Below are positions 6,448-7,590 of a stretch of 7,590 nt of DNA, piece after piece. Every line of letters begins with the position of its first letter. Position 1 is the stretch's first letter. This stretch comes from Octadecabacter sp. (GTDB taxonomy: Bacteria; Pseudomonadota; Alphaproteobacteria; Rhodobacterales; Rhodobacteraceae), in NCBI GenBank assembly GCA_018500065.2, contig JAHBAO020000170.1:1-7590 (forward strand), written 5' to 3'. Position numbers and translations under genes: made by a program. The notes under the pieces are model-generated. The model saw only the letters and a list, made by a program, of their open reading frames with translations, was not told where the DNA came from and did not search any database.

Positions 6448-7221
6448 ATGTCAGATTATATTCTGGAAACCAAAGGCCTGACCAAACACTACGGTGGTGT
6501 GCACGCGCTTGTTGACGCGAACTTCACCCTTGAGCGTGGCGAACACGTCGCAATCATGGGCGATAACGGCGCAGGCAAATCGACCTTCGTGCGCCAGATT
6601 ACCGGTGTGGAACAACGCACACGTGGAGACGTTATTTTCGACGGTGCGCCTGTTCATTTTACGGGCCCGTTGGATGCGCGCGAAGCCGGAATTGAAACAG
6701 TGTTTCAAACGCTGGCTTTGGCTGATCATTTGAACGTGCCAGATAATCTGTTTTTGGGCCGTGAAAAGACCAAGTTCGATTGGCTCGGTCCGTTTCGTAT
6801 TTTGAACTATAAAGCTATGCGCGACGACACGATGGCGGGCTTGGTAAAGACGGGCGTTAAAATCCCCAACATCAAGAACAGCATCGCCCATATGTCTGGT
6901 GGGCAACGTCAATGCGTGGCGATTGCCCGCACGGCGACGTTTGCATCCAAACTAACGATTATGGATGAGCCGACAGCGGCGCTGGGTGTTCAAGAAACTG
7001 CACAGGTGGAGAACATTATCCGCACGCTAAAGGAGCAGGGCGAAAGCCTGATCCTTGTCAGCCACAACATGCGTCAGGTCTTTGACCTGGTGGACCGCAT
7101 CATCGTATTCCGCCGCGGCCGTATGGTCGCCAACCTTCGCAAAGAGGATACGAACGGCGAAGATGTCGTGTCCTATATCACGGGCGCAAAGACGGGCGCT
7201 GAATTCGAAGGCGCTGCGTAA
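6448..7221 (+). CDS. Sugar ABC transporter ATP-binding protein, single domain
   Basis: The cytoplasmic ATPase, 257 residues, powers the permease. All core motifs are present: Walker A GDNGAGKST (38-46), Q-loop Q87, signature MSGGQRQ (149-155), Walker B LTIMDEP with D173 and E174, and switch histidine H206. It holds only one nucleotide-binding domain, unlike the roughly 500-residue tandem-domain ATPases of the RbsA/IatA type, so it should act as a homodimer as in the Frc fructose system. A strong ribosome binding site, GGGAGGGA at 6433-6440, sits directly after the permease stop and 7 bases before the ATG. Its stop codon abuts the GTG start of the next gene. Inositol as cargo is inferred from flanking iolG and iolB. 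Confidence 0.94.
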   Translation: MSDYILETKGLTKHYGGVHALVDANFTLERGEHVAIMGDNGAGKSTFVRQITGVEQRTRGDVIFDGAPVHFTGPLDAREAGIETVFQTLALADHLNVPDNLFLGREKTKFDWLGPFRILNYKAMRDDTMAGLVKTGVKIPNIKNSIAHMSGGQRQCVAIARTATFASKLTIMDEPTAALGVQETAQVENIIRTLKEQGESLILVSHNMRQVFDLVDRIIVFRRGRMVANLRKEDTNGEDVVSYITGAKTGAEFEGAA

Positions 7222-7455
7222 GTGGCCGATAGCCCCCAAAGGCGTGGTCTTTTCGACGTGGATGTTCCATTTTTCCTCCCAGTGTGGCGGCGTGTCGTCG
7301 TTGTCGCACTGGCGGTTCTTTGGGGGCTGTTTGAACTTTCCTCAGGCGCGACGTTTTGGGGGATGATCTTTATCGGAATGGGCGCGATTGCGGGGTGGAG
7401 ATTCAGCATTGCCGACTGGGACGCCGTGGCGCAAGAAGATCAGGATCGAGAATAG
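7222..7455 (+). CDS. Small two-helix membrane protein of unknown function
   Basis: A 77-residue protein with two likely membrane helices, about residues 23-39 (RVVVVALAVLWGLFEL region) and 43-60 (ATFWGMIFIGMGAIAGW region). The N-terminus is charged and the C-terminal tail is acidic (DWDAVAQEDQDRE). The FFLPVWRRVVVVALAVLW style recalls short DUF3329-like proteins of Rhodobacteraceae, a tentative assignment. It starts with GTG immediately after the ATPase stop (TAAGTG), and no in-frame ATG occurs until residue 48, so the GTG start and translational coupling are likely. Its position between transporter and iolB genes suggests a link to inositol uptake, perhaps as an accessory membrane subunit. 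No function can be assigned from sequence. Confidence 0.8.
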   Translation: MADSPQRRGLFDVDVPFFLPVWRRVVVVALAVLWGLFELSSGATFWGMIFIGMGAIAGWRFSIADWDAVAQEDQDRE

Positions 7456-7481
7456 CGGCGAACACCTTTGTGAGGGATGAG

Positions 7482-7590
7482 ATGCAAGATCTTCTGCGTA
7501 AACCTGCGGGCAAACACGGGCTCGTTCACGATATCACGCCGCAGGACGCGGGGTGGACCTATGTCGGTTTCGCGCTTCATAGCCTTAAAA
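7482..7590 (+). CDS. iolB: 5-deoxy-glucuronate isomerase, N-terminal part only
   Basis: The first 36 codons of a gene cut by the right edge. The stretch HDITPQDAGWTYVGFALHSL matches the conserved N-terminus of IolB, a cytoplasmic cupin-type isomerase that converts 5-deoxy-D-glucuronate to 2-deoxy-5-keto-D-gluconate in inositol catabolism. The leading RKPAGKHG is also typical. GAGGGA at 7472-7477 lies 4 bases before the ATG at 7482 and fixes this start; the nearby ATG at 7477 is out of frame. It begins 26 bases after the small membrane-protein gene, so it is probably in the same operon. It is the strongest evidence, with iolG, that the transporter between them handles inositol. The metal-binding residues lie beyond the window. 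Confidence 0.88.
   Translation, partial: MQDLLRKPAGKHGLVHDITPQDAGWTYVGFALHSLK

Overview
The window looks like the chromosome of an alphaproteobacterium, most likely a marine Rhodobacteraceae (Roseobacter-clade) species. This rests on moderate GC, the protein relatedness I recognise, and the inositol operon layout; no rRNA or taxonomic marker is present, so it is an inference. All confident genes lie on the plus strand. I see no tRNA, rRNA, CRISPR array or intact insertion sequence.

Bases 2-2640 hold a tight three-gene light module. It starts with the 3' part of a photolyase-like FAD-binding protein that appears to carry its alpha/beta domain after the FAD domain. A 74-residue DUF2805/TIGR03643-type helix-turn-helix-like protein follows, overlapping it by 17 bases. 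Then comes a full-length cryptochrome/photolyase-family protein of 512 residues. The two flavoproteins contrast: the first keeps the canonical Asn and Trp near the flavin, while the second has replaced most lesion-contacting residues.

Bases 2641-3203 carry no convincing gene. They include eroded, possibly once-coding sequence and a weak terminator-like hairpin. They also hold a perfect 16-bp palindrome (3142-3157) that fits the LacI-family operator pattern and lies about 46 bases upstream of the next gene.

Bases 3204-7590 are a myo-inositol uptake and catabolism operon. In order it has inositol 2-dehydrogenase (iolG), a periplasmic sugar-binding protein, a membrane permease, a single-domain ABC ATPase, a 77-residue two-helix membrane protein with a GTG start, and the first 36 codons of 5-deoxy-glucuronate isomerase (iolB). 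The transporter would import inositol, IolG would oxidise it to 2-keto-myo-inositol, and IolB acts later in the same pathway. Inverted repeats flank the binding-protein gene, as expected where that protein must be made in excess over the membrane components. The best candidates for something little described are the photolyase-like module and the LacI-type operator in front of an alphaproteobacterial inositol operon.
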